14,377 nucleotides of DNA from Thaumasiovibrio sp043421945 (GTDB lineage: Bacteria > Pseudomonadota > Gammaproteobacteria > Enterobacterales > Vibrionaceae). The stretch is taken from contig JBHOGO010000102.1 in NCBI GenBank assembly GCA_043421945.1, positions 1 to 14,377 of the forward strand, in the 5' to 3' direction. The notes below the pieces were generated by a model that worked only from the letters and a program-made list of their open reading frames with translations, ran no database searches and was not told the origin of the DNA. Below, in pieces: positions 12,700 to 14,377 of this stretch (within the stretch, counting starts at the first letter, position 1; each line of letters begins with the position of its first letter). The translations under genes and the position numbers were made by a program.

Positions 12700-14178
12700 A
12701 TGACTACCGTATCACCTATCTATGCTGCCATTGATTTAGGCTCAAACAGTTTTCACATGTGGTTGATCCGCAATAATGCGGGGAGTGTACAAACTCTCGC
12801 AAAGATCAAACGTAAAGTACGTCTCGCGGCAGGGCTCGATAGTGAGCAGGTGCTAAGCCAAGATGCTATGCAACGCGGCTGGGACTGTCTGGCGTTATTT
12901 GCGGAACGACTACAAGATATTGAGCCTCAACATATCCGAATTGTGGGTACTGCTGCGCTGCGAAGTGCTAAAAATGCGGACCAATTCCTTGAGAAGGCAG
13001 CAACCATTTTAGGTCATACGGTAAATGTTATTCCCGGAGAAGAAGAAGCTCGCATCATCTATCAGGGAGTAGCACATACGTCGGGCGGTTGTGGCCGACG
13101 TCTAGTGGTCGATATCGGTGGCGCTAGCACGGAAATGATTATTGGCAGTCAGTTTGATGCCAAAGCATTGCAAAGCCTACATATGGGTTGTGTCACATGG
13201 CTTGAGCAATATTTTGCTGATCGCTGCCTGTCGAGCGACAATTTCGACAACGCAATCGAAGCAGCAAAAAACGTGCTTGCACCAATCCGCGACCACTACC
13301 TCTCCTTGGGCTGGGATGTTTGTGTCGGTGCCAGTGGCACTGTTCAAGCATTACAAGAAATCATGCTGGCCCAGGGCATGAGCGAAACAATTACCTTAGC
13401 AAAGCTCAAGCGCATGCAGTCACAAGCCATGCATTACGAGAGACTCGAAGATCTGGATATTGAGGGCCTAACCTTGGAACGCGCGCTCGTGTTCCCAAGT
13501 GGACTATCCATCCTCATCGCGATCTTTGAAAGCTTCGGTATTGAGTCGATGACTCTAGCGGGCGGGGCATTACGAGAAGGCCTTGCTTATGAAATGATGA
13601 GTGGCTTACGCCAAGATGATATCTGTCAGCGAACCGTGAGCAGTATCCAGCAACGCTTCCAGATCGACCAAGAGCAAGCTGACTTGGTCGACTTAGTCGC
13701 GACAACGCTCTTAACGCAAACCTCTATAGACGGTGATGAAAAAGCGCAGATCACCCCTTTACTTCATGCTTGCTGCGCACTGCATGAAATAGGCATGAGC
13801 TTAGGGTTTAAGCAAGCCAGCGAACATAGTGCTTATTTACTTAATAGTATTGAACTACCTGGTTTTACTCGCGCTCAAAAGCAGCTAATTGCGATGGTCA
13901 TCCAACACTGTACAGGTTCACTCAATACACGCTTGGACCAACAGGCCATTTCTGAAGAGGCGGCATCAACATTGCTGCGTGTGTTACGACTCGCTATTCA
14001 CCTCTGTCACCGACGTAAGTCTGAAGCACTGCTCAGCTATCAGCTACAAGTAACAGCTGGTCAGTGGCAATTGACACTGCCTGAGGAGTGGCGAAAACAA
14101 TATCCACTACTTGCTGCAGAGTTGTATCAAGAAGCCATTCGCCAAAGTGATGCGGGAATGTGCTTGAGCATCCATTAG
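12700..14178 (+). CDS. gppA: Guanosine pentaphosphate phosphohydrolase GppA (Ppx/GppA family)
   Basis: A 492-residue Ppx/GppA phosphatase that converts pppGpp to ppGpp in the stringent response; such enzymes may also act on polyphosphate. The ASKHA-fold N-terminal half shows the phosphate-1 loop IDLGSNSFH at 11-19, GTAALR at 83-88, IPGEEEARI at 111-119, the phosphate-2 loop DIGGASTE at 138-145, and further on VGASGTVQAL and LAGGALREGL. A degenerate HD-like helical domain follows from about residue 310 (LLHACCALHEIG). The length matches E. coli GppA (494), and the absence of the longer Ppx C-terminal region plus the rhlB linkage favour GppA over Ppx. It starts 4 nt after rhlB with AGCAGG upstream. 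An inverted repeat overlaps its stop codon. Confidence 0.95.
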   Translation: MTTVSPIYAAIDLGSNSFHMWLIRNNAGSVQTLAKIKRKVRLAAGLDSEQVLSQDAMQRGWDCLALFAERLQDIEPQHIRIVGTAALRSAKNADQFLEKAATILGHTVNVIPGEEEARIIYQGVAHTSGGCGRRLVVDIGGASTEMIIGSQFDAKALQSLHMGCVTWLEQYFADRCLSSDNFDNAIEAAKNVLAPIRDHYLSLGWDVCVGASGTVQALQEIMLAQGMSETITLAKLKRMQSQAMHYERLEDLDIEGLTLERALVFPSGLSILIAIFESFGIESMTLAGGALREGLAYEMMSGLRQDDICQRTVSSIQQRFQIDQEQADLVDLVATTLLTQTSIDGDEKAQITPLLHACCALHEIGMSLGFKQASEHSAYLLNSIELPGFTRAQKQLIAMVIQHCTGSLNTRLDQQAISEEAASTLLRVLRLAIHLCHRRKSEALLSYQLQVTAGQWQLTLPEEWRKQYPLLAAELYQEAIRQSDAGMCLSIH

Positions 14179-14195
14179 CAAAATATGGCTAATGG
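14172..14195 (+). other. Hairpin overlapping the gppA stop codon
   Basis: CCATTAGC (14172-14179) pairs with GCTAATGG (14188-14195) around an 8-nt A/T-rich loop; the gppA stop codon TAG lies in the left arm. No T-run follows directly, so it is probably a 3'-end structure rather than the main terminator. Confidence 0.45.
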
Positions 14196-14278
14196 TTGGT
14201 GTCATTTCGATCTCGTTTCGATGGAACATCACAACAAAGAACACGTTAAAGCAGGCCCATCTGTTTTTTTCAAACAAC

Positions 14279-14302
14279 AAAAAAGACCATCGATGATGGT
14301 CT
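14279..14302 (-). terminator. Minus-strand intrinsic terminator
   Basis: AGACCATC (14284-14291) and GATGGTCT (14295-14302) form an 8-bp stem with a 3-nt loop. Read on the minus strand it ends in six Ts, while on the plus strand CAGATTG follows. It is oriented to end a transcript coming from the right edge, converging on gppA. Confidence 0.7.
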
Positions 14303-14314
14303 CAGATTGCTGAC

Positions 14315-14346
14315 GAACCCCACTTTTCGAAGTGGGGTTCTCTTTT
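14315..14346 (+). terminator. Plus-strand intrinsic terminator for rhlB-gppA
   Basis: GAACCCCACTT (14315-14325) and AAGTGGGGTTC (14330-14340) form an 11-bp stem closing a TTCG tetraloop, followed by TCTTTT. It is oriented for the rhlB-gppA transcript, about 136 nt past the gppA stop. The minus strand lacks a T-run after it. Confidence 0.85.
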
Positions 14347-14377
14347 ATGAGCGGCCGTAGGCCGCGATCGCGATATT
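14345..14377 (-). CDS. Possible C-terminal end of a gene leaving the right edge
   Basis: On the minus strand the last 33 bases read NIAIAAYGRS then TAA with no interruption, and a minus-strand terminator lies 42 nt beyond the stop at 14302-14279. The GC-rich palindromic look of 14351-14372 is then simply codon sequence. Ten codons are too few to identify a family, and the other minus frames run on through the terminator hairpins. Partial; treat as tentative. Confidence 0.35.
   Translation of the reverse strand, partial: NIAIAAYGRS

Noticed and set aside
14351..14372. GC-rich palindromes (GCGGCC-GTA-GGCCGC and CGCGATCGCG) as a repeat, attachment site or vector remnant
   Set aside because: They are explained by an open minus-strand reading frame ending at 14345, and only one copy of each is present in the window.

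Overview
The window looks like chromosomal DNA of a marine gammaproteobacterium of the Vibrionaceae type. UvrD, Rho, TrxA, RhlB, GppA, UbiD and Fre all read as close relatives of the E. coli proteins, and the trxA/rho and rhlB/gppA groupings are the ones I know from that group. The genus cannot be fixed from the sequence alone. Coding density is high, no gap exceeds 300 bases, and I see no rRNA, tRNA, CRISPR array, insertion sequence or phage gene.

Layout, left to right. (1) 170-2344, minus strand: uvrD, DNA helicase II. (2) 2586-5028, plus strand: a compact four-gene operon made of a secreted Cys-containing DUF2282 peptide, a DUF692/MNIO enzyme, a DUF2063 partner and a DoxX-type membrane protein. 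This is a bufferin (gold-induced gig-like) copper-handling RiPP system. The operon ends in a hairpin at 5033-5060 that also serves the opposing operon. (3) 8060-5142, minus strand: ubiD, then a small [2Fe-2S] ferredoxin, then fre, packed with 1-8 nt gaps. (4) 9249-8236, minus strand: an exported protein of unknown function. (5) 11275-9495, minus strand: trxA, then rho, with a strong intrinsic terminator about 120 nt past rho. (6) 11391-14178, plus strand: rhlB then gppA, divergent from trxA across a 115-nt region holding a perfect 9+9 bp palindrome over both candidate promoters. (7) 14179-14377: convergent terminators and perhaps the last ten codons of a minus-strand gene leaving the right edge.

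How the genes work together. In the buf operon, the MNIO enzyme with its DUF2063 partner is expected to modify cysteines of the small precursor, which is then exported to bind copper in the periplasm; the DoxX protein is a frequent membrane companion. UbiD decarboxylates the octaprenyl-hydroxybenzoate intermediate of ubiquinone synthesis using prenylated FMN. Fre makes reduced flavin, the substrate from which that cofactor is built, so their linkage is sensible; the intervening ferredoxin is the unexpected member. Rho, RhlB and GppA are housekeeping factors of transcription termination, RNA turnover and the (p)ppGpp response.

The most notable points are the complete bufferin operon, the ferredoxin inside ubiD-fre, a tandem duplication of the C-terminal domain of UbiD (632 residues against 497 in E. 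coli), and the palindromic trxA/rhlB divergent control region.
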